DNA of 64,000 nt, taken from positions 79,340 to 143,339 of the forward strand of contig NZ_NKYE01000019.1 in NCBI RefSeq assembly GCF_002262875.1. Reading direction: 5' to 3'. A program made the translations under genes and the position numbers. The DNA comes from Amycolatopsis antarctica. Its GTDB lineage: Bacteria > Actinomycetota > Actinomycetes > Mycobacteriales > Pseudonocardiaceae. Below are positions 35,757 through 43,560 of this stretch, one piece after another; the first letter of the stretch is position 1; every line of letters starts with the position of its first letter. The notes beneath the pieces are model-generated. The model had not been told where the DNA came from and ran no database searches. It worked only from the letters and a program-made list of their open reading frames with translations.

Positions 35757-36511
35757 TCAGTCGAGCAGCACCCCGGGGTTGAGCACGCCCTGGGGGTCGA
35801 GCGTGCCCTTGACCGCGGGCAGCGCCGCCGCGAAAAGCTCCGGCCGCTGCCGGTCGTACCGGGGCCGGTGGTCCCTGCCGACGGCGTGGTGGTGGGTGAT
35901 CGTCGCGCGGTGCCTGCTCAGCGTCTCGCCGGCGGCGGCCTTGATCTCGTCCCACATGGCGACCTTCGAGCCGCGGCGGCCGGGCGCGATGACGGTGAGG
36001 TACGGCGCCGCCCCGTCCGGATAGGCGTGGGTGAATCGGTGGTTGACGATGCCGTCCGTGCCGCAGACCGCCCGCACGGCAGCGCCGACCTCCGTCCGCA
36101 CCGCGTCGACGAGTTCGGGCACCCGTTCCCAGGTGGTCGCCGTCTCGAAGGTCTCCACGATCGCGCTCATCCTGGCCAGGCCATCGCCGGAACCACTGAA
36201 CGTCGCCTCGCCGGGATCGAGCAGCCCGTAGTTCGACGGGAGCATGCCGGACTGCGCGACCGCTCGCAGGGCCTCGGTCGCCGCGGCGGTGCTGTCGAAC
36301 CGGACGGCGGCGGAAGCCTTGTGCCGTGGGCGATCCCGCAGCCGCATCCACGCCTCGGTGATGACGCCGAGGGTGCCAGATCGGCCACGTCCGGCACCGG
36401 CAGCGGTGTGCCGGACAACCCGAGCAGCGCGCCGAGACCGGCGCACTCCTCGTCGCCGACGGCCTCGGCCGTCCGGCCCCAGCCCCACCACGATCGCTGT
36501 GCCGCGTTCAT
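35757..36511 (-). pseudogene. Decayed FAD-linked oxidase with two internal deletions
   Basis: Remnant of a VAO-family oxidase related to the intact gene at 8795. The N-terminus, MNAAQRSWWGWGRTAEAVGD to PVPDVADL, lies in one frame (36511 to about 36378). It then joins, in a different frame, GTLGVITEAWMRLRDRP, so nearly the whole FAD-binding domain (about 170-200 residues) is missing. A second, in-frame gap of roughly 80-90 residues lies between GEATFSGSGDG and MSAIVETFETATTW. The end, with ATITHHHAVG and LDPQGVLNPGVLLD, is intact. It cannot bind FAD and should be inactive. Confidence 0.8.
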
Positions 36512-36618
36512 CGTTTCCTCTCACCGGTTCGGGCCGCAGCGTAGGCGCGGGACACCGAGCCCGTCACGAACAGGCGATGTGCACGGATAGCGGGCCGCCG
36601 GTCTGTTAACTTCCGACG

Positions 36619-37383
36619 GTGTCGATCACCTCGCAGGACTTCCAGCGTGCCCGTCGTCCGGAACAGGTCCGGCTGCGCAGGCACGCCATTCTCGACACCG
36701 CAATGGCGATGTTGCGCGAGCGTCCGGTGGCCGAGATCAGCCTGCGCGATCTGAGCGAACGCGTCGGGCTGGCGAAGTCCGGGATGCTGCGCTACTTCGA
36801 CAGCAAGGAGGCGATCTTCCTGGAAGTGCTCGACCGGACCCGGACGGAATGGCTGGCCGGGCTGACGGCCGAGCTGCCCCGCCCGGCCACCCGCGAGACC
36901 GGCGCGCCGTTCGCCGAGCCCTTCGCCGCCGAGACCGCCGTGGCGGCGGCGATCGCCGGTTCGCTGGCCCGGCAGCCGCTGCTGTGCGAACTGGTCAGCG
37001 TCACCGGGGGCGTGCTGGAACGCAACATCTCCGCGGGCTTCGCCAGGACGTTTCGGCAACGCGCCGAAGCGGGCACGGATCGGCTGTCCGTCCTCATCCG
37101 CGGGTGCCTGCCCGAGCTGCGAGCCGAGCAGGCGCGCGTCGCGGCCTCGGCGGTGTTCGTGCTCGTCGCGGGACTCTGGCCGTATGCCACGCCCACCGCC
37201 GCCGTCGCCGCGCTCGCCGGTGTGCCGGGCGGCGAGCGGGAGAGGTTCGCCGCCGAACTGGGCGAGGCGCTGGCGAACCAGCTCGCCGGAATCAGTGCGC
37301 GAGCGGCTCACGTTCCGCGCCGCCCCGGCGTCTACCGGACAGCGGAACACACTGCCGCGCAACGGAAGGGACCGACGAGATGA
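36619..37383 (+). CDS. TetR-family regulator
   Basis: A 254-residue regulator with the helix-turn-helix at about residues 20-66 (ILDTAMAMLRERPVAEISLRDL, then VGLAKSGMLRYFDSKEAIF). The last 30 residues, after about LAGISA, are Arg/Pro-rich and look like read-through of non-coding DNA: this stretch contains the promoter-like element at 37307-37338, and the stop overlaps the ogt start (ATGA). The GTG start is close to the divergent pseudogene. Whether it controls the alkylation operon is unknown. Confidence 0.85.
   Translation: MSITSQDFQRARRPEQVRLRRHAILDTAMAMLRERPVAEISLRDLSERVGLAKSGMLRYFDSKEAIFLEVLDRTRTEWLAGLTAELPRPATRETGAPFAEPFAAETAVAAAIAGSLARQPLLCELVSVTGGVLERNISAGFARTFRQRAEAGTDRLSVLIRGCLPELRAEQARVAASAVFVLVAGLWPYATPTAAVAALAGVPGGERERFAAELGEALANQLAGISARAAHVPRRPGVYRTAEHTAAQRKGPTR
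37307..37338 (+). promoter_or_regulatory. Candidate ECF-type promoter before the first ogt gene
   Basis: CTCACGTTCCG, 11 bp, CGTCTACCGG. The same two blocks with the same 11-bp gap recur at 37905. Read as a CTCACG -35 box and a CGTCTA -10 box, the spacer is 16 bp, the usual ECF sigma spacing. It lies 41 bp before the ogt start. Confidence 0.55.
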
Positions 37384-37895
37384 GTGTGACGCACACGGTG
37401 CTCGGCACTCCGCTCGGCGACCTCACGGTCGTGGCGAATGACGACGGATTGACCGGCGTGTACTTCGAGGGGCATCGGCGGATGCCCGATCCGGACGGAT
37501 TCGGCCCGCGTAGCGCGGACGGTTTCGCCGAGGCCGAACGGCAATTCGGCGAGTACTTCGCCGGTGAGCGCACCCGTTTCGACCTGGCGCTCGCGCCGGA
37601 GGGCAACGAGTTCCAGCGCCGGGTGTGGACGCTGCTGACCGAGATCCCGTACGGACATACCCGCTCCTACGGCGACCTGGCCGCCGAGCTCGGTGACCCG
37701 CTTGCACCAGGGCACGCCCTTGCGCAAGCGGTCGGCTCGGCGAACGGCCGCAACCCGCTGTCCGTGGTCGTACCCTGCCACCGGGTGGTCGGCGCGGACG
37801 GCAACCTGGTCGGATACGCGGGAGGCTTGGCACGCAAGCGTTTCCTGCTGGACCTGGAGGAACCTTCTGAGCTGGCGGCGTCGAGGCTGTTCTGA
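37380..37895 (+). CDS. ogt: Methylated-DNA--protein-cysteine methyltransferase
   Basis: Suicide repair enzyme that removes methyl groups from O6-methylguanine in DNA onto its own cysteine. The 171-residue length is typical of Ogt. The N-terminal domain starts at VLGTPLGDLTVVANDDGL. The DNA-binding part EFQRRVWTLLTEIPYGHTRS and the active site NPLSVVVPCHRVVGADG are intact. The ATG overlaps the tetR stop. It precedes a sigma gene and a second methyltransferase, forming an alkylation-repair cluster. Confidence 0.94.
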   Translation: MSVTHTVLGTPLGDLTVVANDDGLTGVYFEGHRRMPDPDGFGPRSADGFAEAERQFGEYFAGERTRFDLALAPEGNEFQRRVWTLLTEIPYGHTRSYGDLAAELGDPLAPGHALAQAVGSANGRNPLSVVVPCHRVVGADGNLVGYAGGLARKRFLLDLEEPSELAASRLF

Positions 37896-37904
37896 GCAGG
37901 CGAG

Positions 37905-37936
37905 CTCACGTTCCGCCGCTCCGGAACGTCTACCGG
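37905..37936 (+). promoter_or_regulatory. Candidate ECF-type promoter before the sigma gene
   Basis: A second copy of CTCACGTTCCG, 11 bp, CGTCTACCGG. The -10 part ends only 2 bp before the proposed GTG at 37939, so the transcript would be leaderless, starting at or near 37939-37945. This suggests that the sigma factor drives its own gene and ogt. Confidence 0.55.
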
Positions 37937-37938
37937 GT

Positions 37939-38433
37939 GTGACAGTGAGACCGTTCGAGCGGATCGTGGCCGAGTACGGGCCGGCGGTGCTGCGCGTCTG
38001 CCGGGCCGTGGCCGGTGCCGCCGACGCGGAGGACGCCTGGTCGGAGACCTTCCTGGCCGCGTTGCAGGCCTACCCCGACCTGCCGGCCGGGGCGAACGTC
38101 GAGGCGTGGCTGGTGACCATCGCGCACCGCAAGGCGATCGACGTCCACCGGGCGCGGGCCCGCCGCGCGGTGACCGTGGAACACCTGCCGGAACGGCCCG
38201 CCCCGCCGCCGGTACGCCCGGAGGACCGGGACGGTGATCTCTGGGCCGCGCTGGCCGCCCTGCCAGGGAAGCAACGCCGGACGGTGGCCTACCACTACCT
38301 CGGCGGCCTGCCCTACGCCGAGGTCGCCGCCATTCTCGGCGGTACGGCCGAGGCGGCGCGCCGCGCCGCCGCCGACGGCATCCGCACGCTGCGCGCCACC
38401 TACCCCGCGACCCCGGGAGGGGACGATCGATGA
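37939..38433 (+). CDS. ECF-like RNA polymerase sigma factor
   Basis: A 164-residue group 4 sigma factor. Region 2 (about residues 5-70) includes FERIVAEYGPAVLRVCRAVA, DAEDAWSETFLAAL (core-binding) and NVEAWLVTIAHRKAIDVHRA (-10 recognition). Region 4 (about 100-155) has LWAALAALPGKQRRTVAYHY and the helix-turn-helix YAEVAAILGGTAEAARRAAA. Its end overlaps the second methyltransferase gene (ATGA). GTG at 37939 is taken as start, with GTG 37945 as alternative. Context implies a role in the response to DNA alkylation. Confidence 0.86.
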   Translation: MTVRPFERIVAEYGPAVLRVCRAVAGAADAEDAWSETFLAALQAYPDLPAGANVEAWLVTIAHRKAIDVHRARARRAVTVEHLPERPAPPPVRPEDRDGDLWAALAALPGKQRRTVAYHYLGGLPYAEVAAILGGTAEAARRAAADGIRTLRATYPATPGGDDR

Positions 38434-39047
38434 CGCACGACGAGGAACACGAGGCCAGACTCCTGCTCGGCGCGTTGCCGCCCGTCGACGAGGACACGAC
38501 CGCCCGTCTGCACGCCCGGTTGGCCGCCGCCGCGCAGCGGGACGGCGTGCTCGATCTCGCCTACCGCACCCTGGACACCCCGGTCGGTACTTTGCTGCTC
38601 GCCGCCACAGAGGACGGGCTGGTGCGGGTGGCCTACGACCGGGAAGGGCTCGACGCCGTCCTGGACAGGCTCGCCGAGGCGGTCAGCCCGCGCGTCCTGG
38701 AAGCACCGCGGCGGCTGGACTTCGCGAGCAGGCAGGTCGAGGAGTACTTCGACGGGCGGCGGCGGGTGTTCGACCTGGCGCTGGATCTGCGGCTGGCCAA
38801 GGGGTTCCGCCGCAGCGTCCTGGAGCACCTGCCGGACATCGGCTACGGGAGCACGGAGAGCTACGCCGAGGTGGCCGCGGCGGCGGGCAGCCCTCGGGCC
38901 GTGCGCGCGGTCGGTACCGCCTGTGCCACCAATCCGCTGCCTGTCGTCGTGCCGTGTCACCGGGTGGTCCGTTCGGACGGTTCGGCGGGCGGTTACGTCG
39001 GCGGCTCGGAGGCCAAGCGCACGCTGCTCGACCTGGAGGCGGCGTGA
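38430..39047 (+). CDS. Methylguanine methyltransferase with anti-sigma-like N-terminal extension
   Basis: A 205-residue Ogt-family protein. Residues 1-40 (DEEHEARLLLGALPPVDEDT, then ARLHARLAAAAQ) are an acidic helical extension resembling the start of anti-sigma proteins, and the methyltransferase domain follows (LDTPVGTLLLAATEDGL). The C-terminal part has RRSVLEHLPDIGYGSTESYA and the active site LPVVVPCHRVVRSDGS. It is coupled to the sigma gene upstream (ATGA) and to the 2OG oxygenase downstream (GTGA). It may sense alkylation by self-methylation and release the sigma factor (inference). Confidence 0.86.
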   Translation: MTHDEEHEARLLLGALPPVDEDTTARLHARLAAAAQRDGVLDLAYRTLDTPVGTLLLAATEDGLVRVAYDREGLDAVLDRLAEAVSPRVLEAPRRLDFASRQVEEYFDGRRRVFDLALDLRLAKGFRRSVLEHLPDIGYGSTESYAEVAAAAGSPRAVRAVGTACATNPLPVVVPCHRVVRSDGSAGGYVGGSEAKRTLLDLEAA

Positions 39048-39442
39048 GCGACCGTGGCGAAGCCGCTCGCGCCGGCCGACCGGGTGCGGGTGTCCCGCGG
39101 GATGCTGGAGGCGGCGTGAGCGACCGTGGCGAAGCCGCTCGCGCCGGCCGACCGGGTGCGGGTGTCCCGCGGGATGCTGGAGGCGGCGTGAGCGACCGTG
39201 GCGAAGCCGCTCGCGCCGGCCGACCGGGTGCGGGTGTCCCGCGGGATGCTGGAGGCGGCGTGAGCGACCGTGGCGAAGCCGCTCGCGCCGGCCGACCGGG
39301 TGCGGGTGTCCCGCGGGATGCTGGAGGCGGCGTGAGTGACCGTGGCGAAGCCGCTCGCGCCGGCCGACCGGGTGCGGGTGTCCCGCGGGATGCTGGAGGC
39401 GGCGTGAGTGACCGTGGCGAAGCCGCTCGCGCCGGCCGACCG
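39033..39442 (+). repeat. 72-bp tandem repeat, five full copies and one partial
   Basis: GTGAG recurs at 39044, 39116, 39188, 39260, 39332 and 39404, an exact 72-bp period. Copies are nearly identical; the last two have GTGAGT for GTGAGC. Each unit includes GGAGGCGGCGTGAG, that is, a Shine-Dalgarno site, a GTG start and, in the frame of the upstream gene, a TGA stop. The period is 24 codons, so the oxygenase frame stays open throughout. Confidence 0.95.
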
Positions 39443-40159
39443 GTCTTGGGGGACGGGTTCGCCGAGCGGGTCGGTGCCGCGGACTGGGACGCGGTGACCG
39501 GCGAGCTCGACGAGTACGGCTGCGCGCTTCTGCCGCCGCTGTTGACGCCTCGGGAGTGCGCGGATCTCGCCGCGCTGTACGAGGACGTGTCCCGGTTCCG
39601 TTCCACGATCGACATGGCTCGTTACCGTTTCGGCCGGGGTCGGTACCGCTATTTCGCCGAGCCGTTCCCGGAGCCGGTGCGGCGGTTGCGGGAGGAGCTG
39701 TATCCACGTCTGCTGCCCATCGCCCGCGACTGGTACGTCCGGCTCGGCCGGCAACCGGAGTGGCCGGACACGCTCGCCGAGTGGCTGGACGTCTGCCATC
39801 GGGCGGGTCAGCGACGGCCGACGCCGATCCTGCTGCGGTACGGGCCGGGTGACTGGAACGCCCTGCACCGCGATCTGTACGGCGACAGGGTGTTCCCGTT
39901 GCAGGTGGTGCTGAATCTCGACGAGCCGGGGCGTGACCACACCGGTGGCGAGTTCCTGCTTGTCGAGCAGCGGCCACGGGCGCAGTCGCGGGGGACCGCC
40001 ACGTCCATCCCGCAGGGCAGGGGGCTGGTGTTCACCACCCGTGACCGGCCGGTGCGTTCGGCGCGGGGCTGGTCGGCCTCGCCGGTGCGGCACGGCGTAT
40101 CGGCCGTCCGTTCGGGGCGCAGGCACACCCTTGGTCTCGTGTTCCACGACGCGACCTGA
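39044..40159 (+). CDS. 2OG-Fe(II) oxygenase with 24-residue N-terminal repeats
   Basis: An iron/2-oxoglutarate dioxygenase of the COG3826 (Oxygenase-NA) type, a family often beside alkylation-repair genes. The core (about 245 residues, from LGDGFAERVGAADWDAV) has the iron ligands HRD in WNALHRDLYGDRVFPLQ, a distal His in PVRHGVSAVRSG and the oxoglutarate Arg in GRRHTLGLVFHD. From the first GTG the protein has 371 residues with five 24-residue repeats (VSDRGEAARAGRPGAGVPRD plus AGGG). Starting from the last GTG gives 251. The first GTG overlaps the preceding stop as GTGA. Confidence 0.85.
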   Translation: MSDRGEAARAGRPGAGVPRDAGGGVSDRGEAARAGRPGAGVPRDAGGGVSDRGEAARAGRPGAGVPRDAGGGVSDRGEAARAGRPGAGVPRDAGGGVSDRGEAARAGRPGAGVPRDAGGGVSDRGEAARAGRPVLGDGFAERVGAADWDAVTGELDEYGCALLPPLLTPRECADLAALYEDVSRFRSTIDMARYRFGRGRYRYFAEPFPEPVRRLREELYPRLLPIARDWYVRLGRQPEWPDTLAEWLDVCHRAGQRRPTPILLRYGPGDWNALHRDLYGDRVFPLQVVLNLDEPGRDHTGGEFLLVEQRPRAQSRGTATSIPQGRGLVFTTRDRPVRSARGWSASPVRHGVSAVRSGRRHTLGLVFHDAT

Positions 40160-40163
40160 CGCC

Positions 40164-40287
40164 GTGGCCTTCACTTTGCTGGACGCACACGGGAAGCCGT
40201 ACCGGTCGGTGCTGCCCGGCACCGGCGTGCACGCCGACGGGCGTACCTGGCAGGTCAGGCCGCACCGTGCTGGTCGACCGCACGTGA
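40164..40287 (+). pseudogene. Possible fragment of an Ada-like metal-binding protein
   Basis: A short frame starting at GTG reads AFTLLDAHGKPYRSVLPGT, similar to the first 20 residues of small actinobacterial proteins carrying an Ada-type metal-binding domain, then loses the resemblance. None of the domain's cysteines follow. If correct, it is a remnant of a further alkylation-response gene at the end of this operon. The match is short and made from memory. Confidence 0.25.
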
Positions 40288-40293
40288 CAACGA

Positions 40294-40318
40294 GCCCTCC
40301 CCGCGCGGCGGGGAGGGC
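40294..40318. terminator. Bidirectional terminator
   Basis: A perfect 11-bp GC-rich stem (GCCCTCCCCGC and complement) with a 3-nt loop, between the convergent oxygenase and PRC-barrel genes. Confidence 0.8.
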
Positions 40319-40338
40319 CCGTTCGGGGCGCGGCGGGG

Positions 40339-41250
40339 CTACTTCTGCTTGCCGCCGCGCTTGGTGTCGTCGTCGATCTCGATCTGTTCCTTGCGGACCT
40401 GACCGGAGACCGTCTGCTCCTCGGTCACCTTCTCGGTGCCCAGCCGGACCCGTTCCACGGGCACGGATTCCTTCTGCACCACGGGCTTCTCGGCGTGCAG
40501 GATGACGTCCTGGGAGTCCTCACCGATCTCGCTCCGGACGCCGCGGGTGCCCTCGGTGATCGGCTCGCGTTCGAGCCGGACCTCCTCGTGGCTGACCGGC
40601 ACGGTCACCTGCTGCTCCTCGGTCACGACGTACTTGCGCAGGCGGACGTGGCCGGTCTCCACCTCCTCGGTGCCGACCTTCATCTGCTCCTCGGAGCGGA
40701 TCATGCCTTCGGAACCGGTTTCCGCCTTGGCGTGCTGCGAGCCGCCCGGCTTGGCGGAGCGGTCCTTGGCCGCCGGCATCTCGGCGGGCGTGCCCATGCG
40801 GCCACCCGCGGCGCCGGCGGTTCCGGCCGCTGCACCCGCTGTTCCGGCGGCCATTCCCTGGCGCATGCCGGCCTGGTCCTGGCTGTGCTTCTGCCGGTTT
40901 CCGGAATGCGCGTCGTCCTCACGCTGGCCGGATCGCGGCGAAGGCAATCCGTAGTAGCGGTAGAGTTCGGCGCTCTCCTCCTTGGAGAGGTGACCTTCGG
41001 CGTCGAACTGCGGTGCGTCGGAAACCTGGTCCTTCGCCACCTTCACGTGCACGCCGTCGTTGTCGACGTCGGCGCCGGAAAGCGGGACGAAGCTCTCCTT
41101 GTGACCGAAAAGGCCGGTCTTCACGGTAACCCACTCGGGCTGGTGGGTGTCATCGTCGACGTAGACGGTCCCCACCTTGCCGATCTTGCTGCCTTCCGGG
41201 TCCATGACCGTACTGTCGATCAAGTCCTGCGGGCGGATCGTGCGGTCCAT
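40339..41250 (-). CDS. PRC-barrel and DUF2382 domain protein
   Basis: A 303-residue cytoplasmic protein with a PRC-barrel at about residues 5-85 (DSTVMDPEGSKIGKVGTVYV, then PEWVTVKTGLFGHKESFVP), a flexible Ala/Gly/Met-rich linker (AAGTAGAAAGTAGAAGG), and DUF2382 at about 185-290 (RSEEQMKVGTEEVETGHVRL, TEEQQVTVPVSHEEVRLERE). Such proteins are associated with stress conditions in actinobacteria and Deinococcus, and their biochemical role is unknown. It is monocistronic. Confidence 0.88.
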   Translation of the reverse strand: MDRTIRPQDLIDSTVMDPEGSKIGKVGTVYVDDDTHQPEWVTVKTGLFGHKESFVPLSGADVDNDGVHVKVAKDQVSDAPQFDAEGHLSKEESAELYRYYGLPSPRSGQREDDAHSGNRQKHSQDQAGMRQGMAAGTAGAAAGTAGAAGGRMGTPAEMPAAKDRSAKPGGSQHAKAETGSEGMIRSEEQMKVGTEEVETGHVRLRKYVVTEEQQVTVPVSHEEVRLEREPITEGTRGVRSEIGEDSQDVILHAEKPVVQKESVPVERVRLGTEKVTEEQTVSGQVRKEQIEIDDDTKRGGKQK

Positions 41251-41435
41251 GGCTACCGCTTCCTTTCGCGTTCTCTGCGATTGGTGATTGCGATTCGTGT
41301 CTGACGAACGCGTTCACCATCGCCCCGGTGCGGAGTGACCTGCAACCGCTGACCCCCCAGGTGGGCGTCGCTTGTTCGTGTCAGTTTGAAACCATGGAAA
41401 ACGGACACACCCAGTGGTGAGAAATATGATTCATA

Positions 41436-42596
41436 TTAGTGGCCGGGTGTCCCGAGGAGGGGGTACGGAAATTCCTCGGAACGGTGCTGGAATGCCAGAA
41501 TGTTGCGATTCTGGATGTGCCCTTCGCGGATCTCGATCGACCGCCGGATCGTCTCGTCGCCGTCCCACGATCCAGTGAGGACGGTGCGCAGGTACGGCAG
41601 CAGCGCCTCGCTGATCTCCCAGGTCGCCGAGTTCCACAGGTGCGAGGGGCTGTGGTCGACGGCGTAGTAGGTGACGTTGTCGCCGACGACGAACGTCGGC
41701 TCGGTGAAGGTGGTCGGGCGGGCCCAGCTGAAGCCCATGCCCTCGTCGCAGGAGACGTCCACGATGAGGCTGCCAGGGGACAGCGCGGCGAGGTCGTCCT
41801 CGATCAGGAAGGTGAGCGGGGCGTTGGTGTCCTGCAGGACGCAGTTGACGATCACGTCGTGCTGGGTGAGGAACTCGGCCAGCGGGACCCGGCCGCCCTC
41901 GATGAGCGCGTGGCTGCGCCGGGGATCGTCGGGGGCGTGGGCGTCGTGTTCGAAGTGGACCATCCGGGCCGAGTGGATCGGCGCGCCGACGGCAGTGACC
42001 CCGCGGTTGGTGAGCACGTCGATGTCGTGCACGCCGTGCGCTTTCAGCGCTGTGACCGCACCCCGGGCGGTGGCGCCGAAGCCGATCACCGCGGCCCGCA
42101 GGCGGCGGCCGTAGTCGCCGGTGGAGCCGATCGTCTCCAGGCCGTGCAGCACCGAGCAGTACCCGGCGAGCTCGTTGTTCTTGTGGAAGACGTGCAGGTT
42201 GAACGCACCGTTCGCGGTCCAGTGGTTCATCGCCTCGAACGCGATCAGCGTGAGACGGCGGTCGATCGCGGTCTGGGTGAGCTTCTCGTCCTGCACGCAG
42301 TGCGGCCAGCCCCAGAGGACCTGTCCGTGGCGCAGTTCGGTGAGATCCTGTTCCAGCGGTTTCGCGAGCAGGATGACGTCGCATTCGGCGATGAGCTGTT
42401 CGCGGGAGCACAGGCCGCCGACGGATTCCGCGAGGCGTTCGTCGGGAATGCCGAAGCGTTCGCCGTAGCCGTGTTCGAGGAAGATGCGTCCGCGCAGATC
42501 CGGATCGATCCGTTCGAAGTGCAGCGGATGGATGGGGAGGCGGTGCTCGTGCTCCTTGCGTGAGCGCGACATGACTCCGAGACTGAGCTGTTTCAC
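41436..42596 (-). CDS. N5-(carboxyethyl)ornithine synthase-like dehydrogenase
   Basis: A 386-residue member of the alanine dehydrogenase/transhydrogenase fold. The N-terminal domain begins LSLGVMSRSRKEHEHRLPIHP, and the NAD(P)-binding domain has LRAAVIGFGATARGAVTALKAHG. The segments HKNNELAGYCSVLHGLETIG and VDVSCDEGMGFSWARPTTF match enzymes annotated as carboxyethylornithine synthase, which joins ornithine and pyruvate reductively. Function here is inferred; an alanine-dehydrogenase-like role is the alternative. No operon partners. Confidence 0.78.
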   Translation of the reverse strand: MKQLSLGVMSRSRKEHEHRLPIHPLHFERIDPDLRGRIFLEHGYGERFGIPDERLAESVGGLCSREQLIAECDVILLAKPLEQDLTELRHGQVLWGWPHCVQDEKLTQTAIDRRLTLIAFEAMNHWTANGAFNLHVFHKNNELAGYCSVLHGLETIGSTGDYGRRLRAAVIGFGATARGAVTALKAHGVHDIDVLTNRGVTAVGAPIHSARMVHFEHDAHAPDDPRRSHALIEGGRVPLAEFLTQHDVIVNCVLQDTNAPLTFLIEDDLAALSPGSLIVDVSCDEGMGFSWARPTTFTEPTFVVGDNVTYYAVDHSPSHLWNSATWEISEALLPYLRTVLTGSWDGDETIRRSIEIREGHIQNRNILAFQHRSEEFPYPLLGTPGH

Positions 42597-42674
42597 TGGC
42601 GCCCCTTTGGTTGAGACCTGTCTAGCACAGGCCGGGAGACGCCCGGCAGCGCCGTAAGGGGTGCACGCGCACGG

Positions 42675-42707
42675 CGGGCCGCCGCGGACGATGTCCGCGA
42701 CGGCCCG
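42675..42707 (-). terminator. Terminator of the secreted hydrolase gene
   Basis: A 15-bp stem with one mismatch and a 3-nt loop (CGGGCCGCCGCGGAC with its near-complement), 20 bp after the stop codon of the minus-strand hydrolase gene. Confidence 0.7.
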
Positions 42708-42726
42708 GTGTTCGGTGACTCTGTGC

Positions 42727-43506
42727 TCAGGAAGGGAAGGGGGGACGGCAGTTCTGTCGTCCCAGGCCGACCGATCCGTTGGTGTAGACGCCGTCGGCGA
42801 GCGAGTCGCTCATGATCGAGCGGCCGTCCGGGCGTGCCCACTGATAGCACTGGTGCTGCGCGAAGTAGCCACCGGCAGCCTCGGGGGTGTTGAAGTGGCA
42901 GACGCCGTCGGAGTCGATGCAGTACCGGATGAACGGGATGCCGTTGAACTCCGTGCGACCGGGGCCGGGGGAGATGTACCCGCCGAACGGGACACCCATG
43001 CCGGGCGGGATGTTCGCGCCGATTCCCGTTCCGGGCGGGCCGACCGGCTGCATCGGGTCTGCGTAGAGCTTCGCGCTGAAGCGGCCCTTGTCCACCGGGA
43101 GCGCGCCGTTGGCGAGATCGTTGAGTACCCGGTTCGCGACGATGGCACCCTGCGAGTAGCCGACGATGGTGAACTGGTCGCCGGGGTGGGCGTTGAAGGT
43201 GTCGACGACCGCGCGGTTGGCGTTCTCGTGCCCGATGTTGATGCTGACGTCCATCGGGGTCTGGTCGCAGCCGGGGAGTCCGGGGCCGCCTGCCGGGTAG
43301 TTCACGCGCACCGGATTGCCGCCGCCGAGCCAGGCGTTGTTGTAGACGTTCGCGGGACCGTCGCAGGTGCCGCCGATGAGGATGTAGTGGTGACCGGCCT
43401 GCTGGGTCGTCTCCGCCTGGGCGAACGATGCGGTCGCACCGATCGCTCCGGCCGCCAGCGCGGTCACCATCATGCCGATCAAGCCGGCACGCCGCCCCTT
43501 CCGCAT
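42727..43506 (-). CDS. Secreted alpha/beta hydrolase (cutinase / PE-PPE-domain-like)
   Basis: A 259-residue exported serine hydrolase. The signal peptide covers about residues 1-31 (GMMVTALAAGAIGATASFAQ). The nucleophile elbow is TIVGYSQGAIVANRVL with Ser118; GPANVYNNAWLGGG and YADPMQPVGPPGTGIGANIP resemble PE-PPE-domain hydrolases of mycobacteria. Two Cys pairs may form disulfides. It is probably an extracellular esterase or lipase. The 32-bp palindrome 54 bp upstream suggests tight control by an unlinked regulator. Confidence 0.83.
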   Translation of the reverse strand: MRKGRRAGLIGMMVTALAAGAIGATASFAQAETTQQAGHHYILIGGTCDGPANVYNNAWLGGGNPVRVNYPAGGPGLPGCDQTPMDVSINIGHENANRAVVDTFNAHPGDQFTIVGYSQGAIVANRVLNDLANGALPVDKGRFSAKLYADPMQPVGPPGTGIGANIPPGMGVPFGGYISPGPGRTEFNGIPFIRYCIDSDGVCHFNTPEAAGGYFAQHQCYQWARPDGRSIMSDSLADGVYTNGSVGLGRQNCRPPFPS

Positions 43507-43560
43507 GTTCTGTTCCTTTCGGCCGCGATACATCGTGGGTATGTGGGAAGCTGACGCTAG

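Noticed and set aside
38234..39043. Upstream extension of the oxygenase frame across the sigma and second methyltransferase genes
   Set aside because: The frame is open but overlaps two clear genes and has no domain. The GTGA junction at 39044 marks the true start region.
39033..39442. Tandem array considered as a CRISPR array
   Set aside because: Units are contiguous 72-bp copies without variable spacers, and no cas genes are present.
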